Positions 51,761-64,000 of a stretch of 64,000 nucleotides of DNA are shown one piece after another. Position numbers and translations under genes: made by a program. Origin of the DNA: Actinomycetota bacterium (GTDB taxonomy: Bacteria > Actinomycetota > Thermoleophilia > Solirubrobacterales > JACPNS01); the NCBI GenBank assembly GCA_016213645.1, contig JACQZY010000013.1, positions 257,081-321,080 on the forward strand. Direction: 5' to 3'. Position 1 is the stretch's first letter. The number at the start of each line of letters is the position of its first letter. The notes below the pieces were generated by a model. The model was not told the origin of the DNA and did no database searches. It saw only the letters and a program-made list of their open reading frames with translations.

Positions 51761-52834
51761 ATGAACAAAGATCAAGGCAGCGAACAGACGTATCCGCAAC
51801 GCCGCGGACCGCAGCGCACAAGCGGCGGCGATCACCGCACAGAGGTGATGCAACGCCGTGCCGTGCTTGGCGGCGGAGTCGTGCTGCTGCTGATCGTCGT
51901 CGTCCTGCTGGCGAAGGGCTGCGCCGCGGCCGGCAAAGAGCGCGGCATCAAAGACTTCGTCAACCAGACCAACTCGATCATCACGCAGTCCAACCAAAGC
52001 TCGCGCGAGTTCTTCGACCTGCTGCGCACGCCGGGCGACGCCGGCGCCACAGAAATCGAAACCTCGATCAACGAGCAGCGCTCACTGGCGGCGGACCTGG
52101 TGCGCCAGGCCAACAACTTGGACACCCCCGGTGACCTGTCCGAGGCGAAGCGCTACCTGATCCAGACGCTGGAGTTCAGGCGCGACGGACTGACGCAGAT
52201 TTCCGGCCTGATCGGCCAGGCGCTCGGAGACCAAGATCCCGAGACAGCCTCCGAGCAGATCGCCGCCGACATGCAGAACTTCCTCACCAGCGACGTGATC
52301 TACTCGCAGCGGGCCTACGCCTATATGAGCAACGCCGTCAAGCAAAACAAGATCGAGGGCCAGACGATTCCGGCGAGCCGCTTTCTACCCAGCCTCGACT
52401 GGCTGGACCCGGCGATCGTGGACGACGTACTGAGCCGCGCCCGCGGCGGCAGCGGTTCGGCCGGGCCGGTTGCTCCCGGGCTTCACGGAACCGGGATCAC
52501 CGGCGTTTCGGCCTCGCCCTCCGGCACGACCCTGACCGAAGGCGGCACGAACAGCCTGAGCGGGGCCAAGGCAATCGCGATCGACGTTACGAACCAGGGC
52601 GAAAACGAAGAAAAAGACGTAATCGTTTCGATTCAGCTTTCCGGCGCCGGCACGCCGATTCGCCTACAGGACTCGATTTCCAAGATCGCCGCGGGCGAGA
52701 CGCAAAAGGTCACGATCTCACTGTCGCGCACCCCCGCGAAGGGCTCCACGGCGACGCTCAAGGTGGAGGTCCGCCGCGTGCCCGGCGAAGAGAACACCGA
52801 CAACAACCGTCAAAGCTTTCCGGTCACGTTTTAA
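51761..52834 (+). CDS. Membrane-anchored protein with C-terminal CARDB-like domain
   Basis: The 357-residue protein starts at ATG 51761, which has AGGCGA about 10 nt upstream; an in-frame TTG 51734 is less likely. A basic N-terminus precedes one membrane helix (about 34-52, AVLGGGVVLLLIVVVLLAKG). The exported part has a helical region (about 60-205) rich in Gln, Asn and Ser (FVNQTNSIITQSNQSSREFF), then a beta-rich C-terminal domain of about 110 residues (AIAIDVTNQGENEEKDVIV, GEENTDNNRQSFPVTF) typical of CARDB/Ig-like adhesion modules. No enzyme motif is visible. It is divergent from the wall-kinase operon and may belong with the DUF4446 gene 51 bp downstream. Function unknown. Confidence 0.75.
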   Translation: MNKDQGSEQTYPQRRGPQRTSGGDHRTEVMQRRAVLGGGVVLLLIVVVLLAKGCAAAGKERGIKDFVNQTNSIITQSNQSSREFFDLLRTPGDAGATEIETSINEQRSLAADLVRQANNLDTPGDLSEAKRYLIQTLEFRRDGLTQISGLIGQALGDQDPETASEQIAADMQNFLTSDVIYSQRAYAYMSNAVKQNKIEGQTIPASRFLPSLDWLDPAIVDDVLSRARGGSGSAGPVAPGLHGTGITGVSASPSGTTLTEGGTNSLSGAKAIAIDVTNQGENEEKDVIVSIQLSGAGTPIRLQDSISKIAAGETQKVTISLSRTPAKGSTATLKVEVRRVPGEENTDNNRQSFPVTF

Positions 52835-52885
52835 GCGGTCGCGCCACGGCGTCCTGCCGCACCCGCGACGGGTAGGCTGAAGCGC

Positions 52886-53536
52886 ATGACCGCTCCCGAC
52901 AGCATCTACGAGTGGCTCGCGCTCGCGGCCGCCGCGACGGGGCTGCTTTCGTTGTGCCTGCTGATTTGGCAGTCACTCTCGATACGGCGCCTGCGCCGCG
53001 CGCAGAAGCTGGTGCTGAGCGGTTCGGAGCGAGACATCGTGCGCCACGCCGAAGAACTTCAGCGTGAGTTCGTTTCGCTTCGCGACTGGATCGACGAAAA
53101 CGCCTCTGCGATCGACCTGCGCATGGCCGCCGCCGAAGCTCGCCTGGACGGCGCGATCGCGCACAGCGCCATGCTGCGTTACGACGCCTACGGCGAGATG
53201 ACGGGACGACAGTCCAGCTCCGTGGCGCTGGTGGACGACAAAGGCACCGGCGTGATCATCACCGCAATCCGCCACCGCGCACACTCGCATTTGTACGTCA
53301 AACAGCTACTCGACGGCAAGAGTGACATCGACCTCTCGCCAGAGGAACAAGAGGTGCTCAAGCGCGCCTTCGAGCACAACCCGGTCAGCGATCCGGCGGC
53401 TCCCGCGCCGCCGCAGCCGCCCCGCGGCGAGGCATTTCAGGCCGGGCCGATTCGCGTGCAACGCGCCGGCGGCGGAGATGCGGCAGAGCCGACGGACGCC
53501 CAATCCGCCACCGTCGAGGACACGGCCAAAGCATGA
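52886..53536 (+). CDS. DUF4446 family membrane protein
   Basis: The 216-residue protein has an N-terminal membrane helix (about 11-29), a coiled-coil-like region rich in Arg, Glu and Ala (RRLRRAQKLVLSGSERDIV), and the conserved DUF4446 block: RYDAYGEMTGRQSSSVALVDD, GTGVIITAI and the LSPEEQEVLKRAF helix. DUF4446 is common in Firmicutes and actinobacteria; its function is not known to me. The C-terminal 45 residues are polar and Pro-rich. The stop overlaps the pheA start by 4 bp (ATGA), so expression is linked to phenylalanine synthesis, probably for operon economy only. Confidence 0.85.
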   Translation: MTAPDSIYEWLALAAAATGLLSLCLLIWQSLSIRRLRRAQKLVLSGSERDIVRHAEELQREFVSLRDWIDENASAIDLRMAAAEARLDGAIAHSAMLRYDAYGEMTGRQSSSVALVDDKGTGVIITAIRHRAHSHLYVKQLLDGKSDIDLSPEEQEVLKRAFEHNPVSDPAAPAPPQPPRGEAFQAGPIRVQRAGGGDAAEPTDAQSATVEDTAKA

Positions 53537-54426
53537 GTTTCAAGCTGCCGGCGGCGATCCGCCCGGCGACGGTTGCCTATCTGGGACCGCCGGGCACTTT
53601 CAGCGAGGAAGCTCTGCGCTCGGCGCTGGGCGAGGCGCTGGCGCACGTCCGCCTGGTGCCCAAGGAATCCAACCGCGACGTCGTGCTGGCGGTGGAGAAC
53701 GGTCAAACCGACGCCGCCTTCGTGCCGATCGAAAACTCCGTCGAAGGCGCCGTCACCGAAACCCTGGACGCGCTTGTGCACGAAGCACCGGCCACGCTGA
53801 TCGCCGGGGAACTGGTGTGGCCGGTCCACCAGTGCCTGATCGCCGGCGACACGCTGGAGCTTGCCGCCGTCACTGATGTGACCTCCCACCCGCAGGCGCT
53901 CGGCCAGTGCACGCGATTCATCAACGAGCACATGCCCACGGCGGCGCGCCACAACGCTTCCTCCACTGCCGAAGCTGTGCGTGAAGCGATCGTGCAAGGC
54001 GGCGGCAACGCCGCGATCGGCTCGCGGATCGCGGCGGACTCGTACGGCGGCCGCGTGATCGCCGACGCGATCGAGGACGAGGAAGGCAACAAGACGCGGT
54101 TCGTCTGGCTGGCCAAAGGCCCGCTGGAGGTGGACTGGCTCGGCGCCGCGGAGGACGACGCGCGTAAGACCTCCCTCGTGTTCGCCGGCTTCAACGACAC
54201 CTCGCCGGGCGCGTTGGTGGGCATCCTCTCCGAGCTCGCGTACCGTTCGGTCAACATGTCAAAGATCGAGTCGCGGCCGGAGCGCACGAAGCTTGGCCAC
54301 TATCTGTTTTTTGTCGATCTCGACGGGTCGATCGAGGACGCGCCGCTTGCCGAGGCGCTGGAGGCGATCGACAAAAAGGTACGCGTGCTGCGCGTGCTCG
54401 GGTCGTATCCGGCGCACGAGGCGTAA
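53533..54426 (+). CDS. pheA: Prephenate dehydratase
   Basis: The 297-residue enzyme converts prephenate to phenylpyruvate in phenylalanine synthesis. The catalytic domain (about 12-200) has VAYLGPPGTFSEEALRSAL, VPIENSVEGAVTETLD, TSHPQALGQC and NKTRFVWLAK, including the essential Thr of the TRF motif. A C-terminal ACT domain (about 210-290) carries the ESRPERTKLGHYLFFVD phenylalanine-feedback signature, so the enzyme should be inhibited by phenylalanine. Length is that of a monofunctional dehydratase, with no chorismate mutase domain. A GC hairpin follows the stop. Confidence 0.95.
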   Translation: MSFKLPAAIRPATVAYLGPPGTFSEEALRSALGEALAHVRLVPKESNRDVVLAVENGQTDAAFVPIENSVEGAVTETLDALVHEAPATLIAGELVWPVHQCLIAGDTLELAAVTDVTSHPQALGQCTRFINEHMPTAARHNASSTAEAVREAIVQGGGNAAIGSRIAADSYGGRVIADAIEDEEGNKTRFVWLAKGPLEVDWLGAAEDDARKTSLVFAGFNDTSPGALVGILSELAYRSVNMSKIESRPERTKLGHYLFFVDLDGSIEDAPLAEALEAIDKKVRVLRVLGSYPAHEA

Positions 54427-54430
54427 GACC

Positions 54431-54447
54431 GGTCCGCGCGCCGGACC
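54431..54447 (+). terminator. GC-rich hairpin after pheA
   Basis: GGTCCG and CGGACC pair perfectly around the loop CGCGC, starting 5 nt after the pheA stop. There is no T-run, so this is a possible pause or Rho-assisted terminator rather than a proven intrinsic one. Confidence 0.4.
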
Positions 54448-54499
54448 CGGCTTTGCGCGTGAAATCGCCCGCCGCACGCTCTAAACTCGAATCATTCTG

Positions 54500-55273
54500 A
54501 TGGCCAGCATGGCGGCGCCAAGCTCGCGGGACGATCCCGGCGAGCCCGGCGAAGTAACCGGGCTCATCCGGCCGGAAAGCGGCGATTTTCCGGCGGTCGG
54601 ACTTTTTGCGCCAAAACCGCGCACCGGCAGCGGCCACGCGGACCTTCGCGAGGCGCCGGAAACACCCACTGCGCTAGGTGAAGTGCCGGTCCACCGGGGC
54701 AACGCCACGAGCGGAGGACTGTCCGGTCGAGTGCTCGTGCTGAACGCCTCGTACGAGCCGATCAACGTCTGCACCGTGCGGCGCGCGATCGTGCTGATCC
54801 TCAAAGAGAAGGCCGTCGTGGTAGACGAATCCGACCTTGAGCTGCGCGCCGAGAAGGTCTCGATGACGCGACCAAGCGTGATTCGGCTTGTCACCTACGT
54901 GCGCATCCCATTTGGATCTTTTCGCCGCAAGATCACGCGCCGCGCCGTGTTCGCTCGCGACGGCTGGGAGTGTCAGTACTGCGGTCGCCGCGGTTCGCTG
55001 ACGATGGACCACATCGTGCCGCGTTCGAAGGGCGGCGAGACCAGCTGGGAAAACGTCGTCGCCTGCTGCGCCGGTTGCAATCGCCGCAAGGGCGACCGCT
55101 CGGTCAGCCAGTCCGGCATGCACCTACGCACGCGTCCGCGCGCACCCCACGCCACGATCTTCATCCACGTCGCCAGTCCCACGATTCCCAGTTCGTGGCA
55201 GCCCTACGTGCCGTCACCCACGCAGAGCGACACCGGCGTGGCCGGCGCTGCGGCGGCCGAAGCCGCCGCGTAG
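54500..55273 (+). CDS. HNH endonuclease-domain protein
   Basis: The 257-residue protein has an N-terminal polar extension of about 75 residues, a conserved region RVLVLNASYEPINVCTVRRA found in actinobacterial HNH proteins, and an HNH/zinc domain (about 150-200) with ECQYCGRRG, LTMDHIVPRSKGG and CAGCNRRKGD. The two CxxC pairs probably bind zinc and the His of MDHIVP is catalytic. Proteins of this kind are widespread single-copy genes in actinobacteria with unknown target, not obviously part of a restriction or mobile element. The start used is ATG 54500, without a good ribosome site; the true start may lie further in, before RVLVLNASYEP. The C-terminus is Ala-rich. Confidence 0.85.
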   Translation: MASMAAPSSRDDPGEPGEVTGLIRPESGDFPAVGLFAPKPRTGSGHADLREAPETPTALGEVPVHRGNATSGGLSGRVLVLNASYEPINVCTVRRAIVLILKEKAVVVDESDLELRAEKVSMTRPSVIRLVTYVRIPFGSFRRKITRRAVFARDGWECQYCGRRGSLTMDHIVPRSKGGETSWENVVACCAGCNRRKGDRSVSQSGMHLRTRPRAPHATIFIHVASPTIPSSWQPYVPSPTQSDTGVAGAAAAEAAA

Positions 55274-55323
55274 TCACCCGCTTTACGCCGCCGCCGGAAC
55301 CGCGCCGCACCGCCGGACTGATC

Positions 55324-55340
55324 CCGATTAAATAAATCGG
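55324..55340 (+). promoter_or_regulatory. Inverted repeat in the sodA upstream region
   Basis: CCGATT and AATCGG form a perfect 6-bp inverted repeat around AAATA, about 60 nt before the sodA ATG, in an unusually AT-rich patch that continues ATATAGGAT. It could be an operator overlapping a promoter -10 region, for example for a metal or redox regulator, or a small hairpin. No regulator is identified. Confidence 0.35.
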
Positions 55341-55385
55341 ATATAGGATGGGCGAATCATCTTGCTCAGCTAATTCCGCACGACC

Positions 55386-55391
55386 CGGAGG
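55386..55391 (+). promoter_or_regulatory. Strong ribosome-binding site setting the sodA start
   Basis: GGAGGT lies 7 nt before ATG 55399. This decides the start at [10 protein letters not shown] over an in-frame ATG at 55348 that would add 17 residues with no conserved sequence. Confidence 0.75.
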
Positions 55392-55398
55392 TTCCACG

Positions 55399-56004
55399 AT
55401 GGCTTACGAAGTTCCCGCTCTTTCATACCCGTACGACTCGCTCGCTCCCACGATCGACGAGGAGACGATGCACCTGCACCACGACAAGCACCACCAGGCT
55501 TACGTGGACAAGGCCAACGCCGCCTTGGAGGGCACGGAGTGGGCGGACAAGCCGATCGAAGAAGTGATCGCAAGCCTCGGCTCGCTACCCGCCGACAAGC
55601 AGGGTCCGGTTCGCAACAACGGCGGCGGACACCTAAACCACACGATGTTTTGGGAGAGCATGAGCCCCAACGGCGGCGGCGCGCCCGGCGACGACCTGGC
55701 CGCCGCAATCGACGCCAAGTTCGGCTCATTCGACGCTTTCAAGGAACAATTCGAAGCAGCAGGCGTGAACCAGTTCGGCAGCGGTTGGGCATGGCTGGTA
55801 CTTGACGGCGGCGAACTCGCGATCACCTCGACGGCCAACCAGGACAATCCGATCACAGACGGCAAGACGCCGCTACTGGGCAACGACGTCTGGGAACACG
55901 CCTACTACCTCACCTACAAGAACGTCCGCCCCGAGTACCTGAAGCAGTGGTGGAACGTGGTCGACTGGAGCGTGGTGGCGGAACGGTACGCGGTGGCGAA
56001 GTAG
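55399..56004 (+). CDS. sodA: Superoxide dismutase (Mn type)
   Basis: The 201-residue enzyme disproportionates superoxide. Metal ligands are in [13 protein letters not shown] (first His), NHTMFWESM (second His) and DVWEHAYYL (Asp and His). Residues around [11 protein letters not shown] and [11 protein letters not shown] are of the Mn type, with Gln in the NQDNP loop instead of the Fe-type arrangement, although metal preference should be measured. The start at ATG 55399 is supported by a strong GGAGGT site. There is no signal peptide, so it is cytoplasmic. A small inverted repeat in the upstream region may regulate it. Confidence 0.95.
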   Translation: MAYEVPALSYPYDSLAPTIDEETMHLHHDKHHQAYVDKANAALEGTEWADKPIEEVIASLGSLPADKQGPVRNNGGGHLNHTMFWESMSPNGGGAPGDDLAAAIDAKFGSFDAFKEQFEAAGVNQFGSGWAWLVLDGGELAITSTANQDNPITDGKTPLLGNDVWEHAYYLTYKNVRPEYLKQWWNVVDWSVVAERYAVAK

Positions 56005-56040
56005 CGCTCGTCCGGCGATCCGACCCCATCTAATCGCGCC

Positions 56041-57603
56041 TCACACACGCACCACAAACGTCACCGTGGCCGCCGTGCAAGCCGCACCGGCGGACAGAGT
56101 CACGGTCACCCTCACGCGCTTTCGCCGCGCTTTGCGCGGCAGCGTGAAGTTGACGCGGGCGGCGCAGTCGGCGGCGGCCGGGGCGATGTTTACGGTGCGT
56201 TCGCGCACGCGGCGGCCGCGCAGTGTGACCGTTATGGTCGCGGCGCCGGAGCAGGCGGACGACGGCAGGTTGCCGGAAGCGCCCACGTAGTACAGCGTGG
56301 TGTCGATCCGGGGCCGCGTGCGATGAACACGAAAGCGCGGGCGGTTGAGCACGGCCGCGGGCTTAGTGACGACCGGCGCCGGCACGTCGGGGATCAGGTC
56401 CAGTCCTGGCACCTGCAGCGGGAAGTACGAGTATCCGGCAAACGACGAACCCAGCTCGCCGGAGCCGTTTCGGCCGAAGCACTTTACGGCGCCGTCGCTC
56501 ATCAGCGCACACGTGTGGTATTCGCCGGCCGCGATGTGCACGGCGCTCCCACCGAGATCCACCGTCAGCGGCGTGGTGTTGGGCGTAGTCGTGCCGTGAT
56601 TGGCCGCGTTGCCGAGCTGTCCGTAGTAGTTGTCTCCGGCACATTTGACTTCGCCTGAGCCCATCAGCGCGCAAACGTGGTAGCCGCCGACGGCGATCTC
56701 GGTGGCGGCGGCGCCCAGGGACATCGTGGACGGCGTCGGGTTCGCGATGGAATTCGAGGTGCCGTCTCCGAACTGGCCACTGCCGTTGCTGCCGAAGCAC
56801 TTCACGACGCCGGTGTTGAGCAGGGCACAGGTCGTCAGGTTGGCGGCGGCCAGTTGCGACACGGGCGCACCCGGCGAGACGATTAATCCGGCGGCGTTCG
56901 GACTGTCGGTGCCGCTGTTCGTTGCATTGCCCAACTGACCAAGTTTGTTGCGGCCGAAACACTTGACGCTGCCATCGGCCAGGCGCGCGCAACTGTGAAA
57001 GCGCCCGAGAACAAGTTGCGTCACGGGCGCGCCGAGCGTCACGCTCATGGGCGTTGGGTTGGGATCGGTGGTCCCCACGTTCACGACGCTGCCCAACTGG
57101 CCGTAAAAGTTGTCGCCGAAGCACTTCACCTCACCGCTACCGACCACCGCGCAGGTGTGATCGATTCCCGCCGTCACGGCCGTCGCCGTCGCACCCATCG
57201 AGATCGGCGCGGGCGCGGGGTTGGGATTACTCGTGGTGTTGTTGTTGGTGGTTCCGAGTTCGCCGTAGGCGTTTTCTCCGAAACACATAGCGGTGCCCGT
57301 ATCCGCCGTCACGCAGGTGTGGCCAAAGCCGGCGGTGAGTTGTTTGGCGGTCGCACCGAGCTCGACGGTTGACGGAGTTGGATTTGGATTTGTGGTGCCG
57401 CTGTTGAAATTCGTACCCAGCTGGCCGTATTGGTTACTGCCCCAGCAGTAAACAGTGCCCGCCGTGTTCATCGCGCACGTTGACGCCGCTCCGGCGCCGA
57501 TCGACTCGATCGCGGCTGACGCCGGACCGGCATGCGTCATCGTCGTGACAAGCACCGCGAAGGCGCTCAGCAAGGTGGTGCGTACTGAAACTCGAGCTTT
57601 CAT
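56041..57603 (-). CDS. Secreted RCC1-like seven-repeat protein with C-terminal Ig-like domain
   Basis: The 520-residue protein starts at ATG 57603 (MKARVSVRTTLL), preceded by GGAG about 11 nt away; a GTG six codons upstream is also in frame. A signal peptide ends near A-S-A at about residue 30. Seven RCC1-type units follow, each with a paired-Cys signature such as STCAMNTAGTVYCWGSNQYG, HTCAVVGSGEVKCFGDNFYG and HTCALMSDGAVKCFGRNGSG, which would build a seven-bladed propeller with a disulfide in each blade. The last 120 residues are Ig-like and carry more Cys. It is probably a secreted binding or surface protein; ligand unknown. It is divergent from the PAS gene, and 57604-57825 contains no other gene I can support. 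Confidence 0.85.
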   Translation of the reverse strand: MKARVSVRTTLLSAFAVLVTTMTHAGPASAAIESIGAGAASTCAMNTAGTVYCWGSNQYGQLGTNFNSGTTNPNPTPSTVELGATAKQLTAGFGHTCVTADTGTAMCFGENAYGELGTTNNNTTSNPNPAPAPISMGATATAVTAGIDHTCAVVGSGEVKCFGDNFYGQLGSVVNVGTTDPNPTPMSVTLGAPVTQLVLGRFHSCARLADGSVKCFGRNKLGQLGNATNSGTDSPNAAGLIVSPGAPVSQLAAANLTTCALLNTGVVKCFGSNGSGQFGDGTSNSIANPTPSTMSLGAAATEIAVGGYHVCALMGSGEVKCAGDNYYGQLGNAANHGTTTPNTTPLTVDLGGSAVHIAAGEYHTCALMSDGAVKCFGRNGSGELGSSFAGYSYFPLQVPGLDLIPDVPAPVVTKPAAVLNRPRFRVHRTRPRIDTTLYYVGASGNLPSSACSGAATITVTLRGRRVRERTVNIAPAAADCAARVNFTLPRKARRKRVRVTVTLSAGAACTAATVTFVVRV

Positions 57604-57825
57604 CCGATCCGTCTCCGGCACAATCCTTCATCGACTGCGCGATCGACGAACCCAAATCGCGCCTGGACACTTGCGTCTGAATCCATTTCTGGCGCCGAAT
57701 CCATCCCCGGCATCGAACCATGTCGTCGTCTCTCGAAACACCTGCTTCCGAAGGACGTTCCGTGTGCCGCAGGTTTTCGCGATCACTGTTACGTTCAATG
57801 AGAGACGTTGGACCACTCGGCCGCC

Positions 57826-58367
57826 ATGAAGAAACTTCACCAAGACACGAGACTCGAACTTTTCGACCTGGAGAGCTCGCTTCCACTGCTCGAACGCTTT
57901 GTCGAGTTCGTGCCGGACGCCGTGATCGGCGTGCGCGAACGCGGCATGATCGCCTTCGCCAATACACGAGCCGAGCAGCTGTTCGGTTACTCGAGCGGAG
58001 AATTGACCGGTCGCTCCGTGGAAACGCTCGTACCGGAACGCCAGCGCCCAACGCATCGCGAGCATCGTGCGGAATACCACGAGACGCCGCGCCTGCGGCG
58101 GATGGGTGAGGGGCTGAATCTTCACGGCCTACGCGCCGACGGCAGCGAGTTTCCCGCCGACATAAGCCTCTCGGTTGTGGAGTCCGGATACAGCACACTC
58201 GTGCTGACGTTCATCCGCGATCTCTCCGACCTACTCCCGGCGCTGGACGTGGAGCTTGACGCCAACGCCGACGACGGCAACGGCCATCCCACGCGCTCAG
58301 CGCCGGACCCTACCGCCGATCCGCACCGCCGATCACAAAACCAGAACCCTTCGCCGCGCCGATCGCC

Positions 58368-58371
<4 letters not shown>
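57826..58371 (+). CDS. Stand-alone PAS-domain protein
   Basis: A protein of 181 residues (start ATG 57826; TTG 57808 is in frame and possible). A single PAS domain occupies about residues 18-125: FVEFVPDAVIGVRERGMIAF, NTRAEQLFGYSSGELTGRSV and LVPERQRPTHREHRAEYHET, ending in LRADGSEFPADISLS. No kinase, cyclase or DNA-binding domain is attached; the C-terminal 40 residues are polar and look disordered. It could be a sensor subunit that works with a partner, or the remnant of a larger sensor. It converges on gyrA with a 4-bp stop overlap. Confidence 0.75.
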
Positions 58372-63528
<5,157 letters not shown>

Positions 63529-63541
63529 TCACGGCCACTCG

Positions 63542-63561
63542 GACCGGTCGACTGACCGGTC
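63542..63561. promoter_or_regulatory. Tandem GACCGGTC palindromes in the gyrB leader
   Basis: Two perfect 8-bp palindromes, GACCGGTC, are separated by GACT, so the element as a whole is a 20-bp direct repeat of palindromes. It is 38 to 57 nt before the gyrB start codon. It may be an operator or a structured 5' UTR element; no binding protein is known to me. Confidence 0.4.
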
Positions 63562-63596
63562 AAAACACACGTTGGCTCCGGCACCTCCCGGCACGG

Positions 63597-63632
63597 AAAA
63601 CCCCGCGCGGCGAGGTCTGCTGGCCGCCGGGG
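63597..63632 (-). terminator. Intrinsic terminator or attenuator upstream of gyrB
   Basis: On the minus strand CCCCGGCGGCC pairs with GCCGCGCGGGG (one or two small mismatches) around AGCAGACCTC, and TTTT follows directly. It lies about 170 nt after dciA and about 95 nt before gyrB, so it either ends the dciA transcript or attenuates readthrough into gyrB. Confidence 0.6.
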
Positions 63633-63804
63633 CTGAAGCCATTCGAAGTGACCTGAAGGTTAGCACCCGAGGAGGTCGGAATTGCCGGTTAAAACGCCGC
63701 GCAAACCCGCATGGTTAAGGGATAAAACGGGTTTTTGACACCTTTGCGACGGAACTGTGGCGAAAGTGCGAAAAATGCGCGGTTACACGGCCCGAAAATG
63801 GCCT

Positions 63805-64000
63805 TCAGCCAACCCGAAATCGCAGTTCGCGCGGCGCCCCGGAGGGCAACGCGGCGGCGAGCTTTTCGAGCAACTGCGGCGCCATCATTTTGAGCTCGTG
63901 GGCGATTACGGAATCGTCACATTCCACCGTCAACACACCGGCGCGCTCGGCCACCGGACGGGCCCAGCCGGCGATCGTCTCGCCGACGACCTCGGCCCAG
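63805..64000 (-). CDS. dciA: DciA/DUF721 replicative helicase-loader protein (partial, C-terminus)
   Basis: The last 65 codons are seen, ending with TGA at 63807-63805; the rest is beyond the right edge. The sequence WAEVVGETIAGWARPVAERA, then GVLTVECDDSVIAHELKMM and the end RELRFRVG, matches the DciA (formerly DUF721) fold that helps load or recruit the DnaB helicase. Placement before gyrB-gyrA is the usual actinobacterial order (dnaA-dnaN-recF-dciA-gyrB-gyrA), so the replication origin is expected just to the right of the window. Confidence 0.85.
   Translation of the reverse strand, partial: WAEVVGETIAGWARPVAERAGVLTVECDDSVIAHELKMMAPQLLEKLAAALPSGAPRELRFRVG

Noticed and set aside
54500-55273. 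HNH gene as part of a mobile intron or restriction system
   Set aside because: No methylase, recombinase, intron or terminal repeats are nearby, and the conserved NASYEPI region fits ordinary chromosomal HNH proteins.

Overview
The window is high-GC bacterial chromosome, almost fully coding, with tightly overlapped genes. It most likely comes from an actinobacterium, and within that phylum probably the Thermoleophilia (Solirubrobacterales-like). The phylum follows from the fhaA-fhaB-pstP-ftsW/rodA-pbpA-pknB cluster lying close to gyrA-gyrB-dciA, as it does near oriC in many actinobacteria. The class is an inference from the style of the giant secreted repeat protein and cannot be proved without a search. 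Layout: (1) 1-18123, minus strand. One uninterrupted frame of at least 6,041 codons encodes a secreted protein with a signal peptide and about fourteen bipartite units of roughly 424 residues. It runs off the left edge, so its C-terminus is not seen. (2) 18403-29755, minus strand. A surface-polymer block: a FlaA1/CapD-type nucleotide-sugar dehydratase, a LytR_C-type membrane protein, a membrane-anchored Ig-like protein, an O-antigen ligase/polymerase, a Wzx-type flippase, a proline-rich membrane protein, a LicC-like nucleotidyltransferase and an sn-glycerol-1-phosphate dehydrogenase homologue. Several neighbours overlap by 4 bp and are probably translationally coupled. (3) 29831-31959, plus strand. 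A secreted GEVED-domain protein, then a HepT/MntA toxin-antitoxin pair with both diagnostic motifs intact. (4) 32087-34816, minus strand. A small membrane protein, a DUF354 protein and a DegT/DnrJ/EryC1 sugar aminotransferase. (5) 34871-41552, plus strand. DedA, UppP, PurM, a Ser/Thr kinase with an extracytoplasmic discoidin-like domain, two DsbA-like paralogues and a VKOR-family protein. (6) 41549-51622, minus strand. A cell-wall growth and phospho-signalling operon: membrane Ser/Thr kinase, FhaA, FhaB, PP2C phosphatase, FtsW/RodA, PBP, PknB with four PASTA domains, and D-Ala-D-Ala ligase. (7) 51761-56004, plus strand. A membrane-anchored protein, a DUF4446 protein, prephenate dehydratase, an HNH endonuclease and a Mn-type superoxide dismutase. 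(8) 56041-57603, minus strand. A secreted seven-repeat RCC1-like protein. (9) 57826-58371, plus strand. A stand-alone PAS protein. (10) 58368-64000, minus strand. GyrA, GyrB and the C-terminus of DciA. A recurring theme is the cell exterior. The export, polymer, peptidoglycan and kinase functions sit beside oxidative-folding genes (two DsbA-like proteins plus VKOR), while two secreted proteins here carry regularly spaced cysteines: the giant protein with eight per unit and the RCC1-like protein with two per blade. That the former fold the latter is an inference. No tRNA, rRNA, CRISPR array, insertion sequence or phage gene was recognised.
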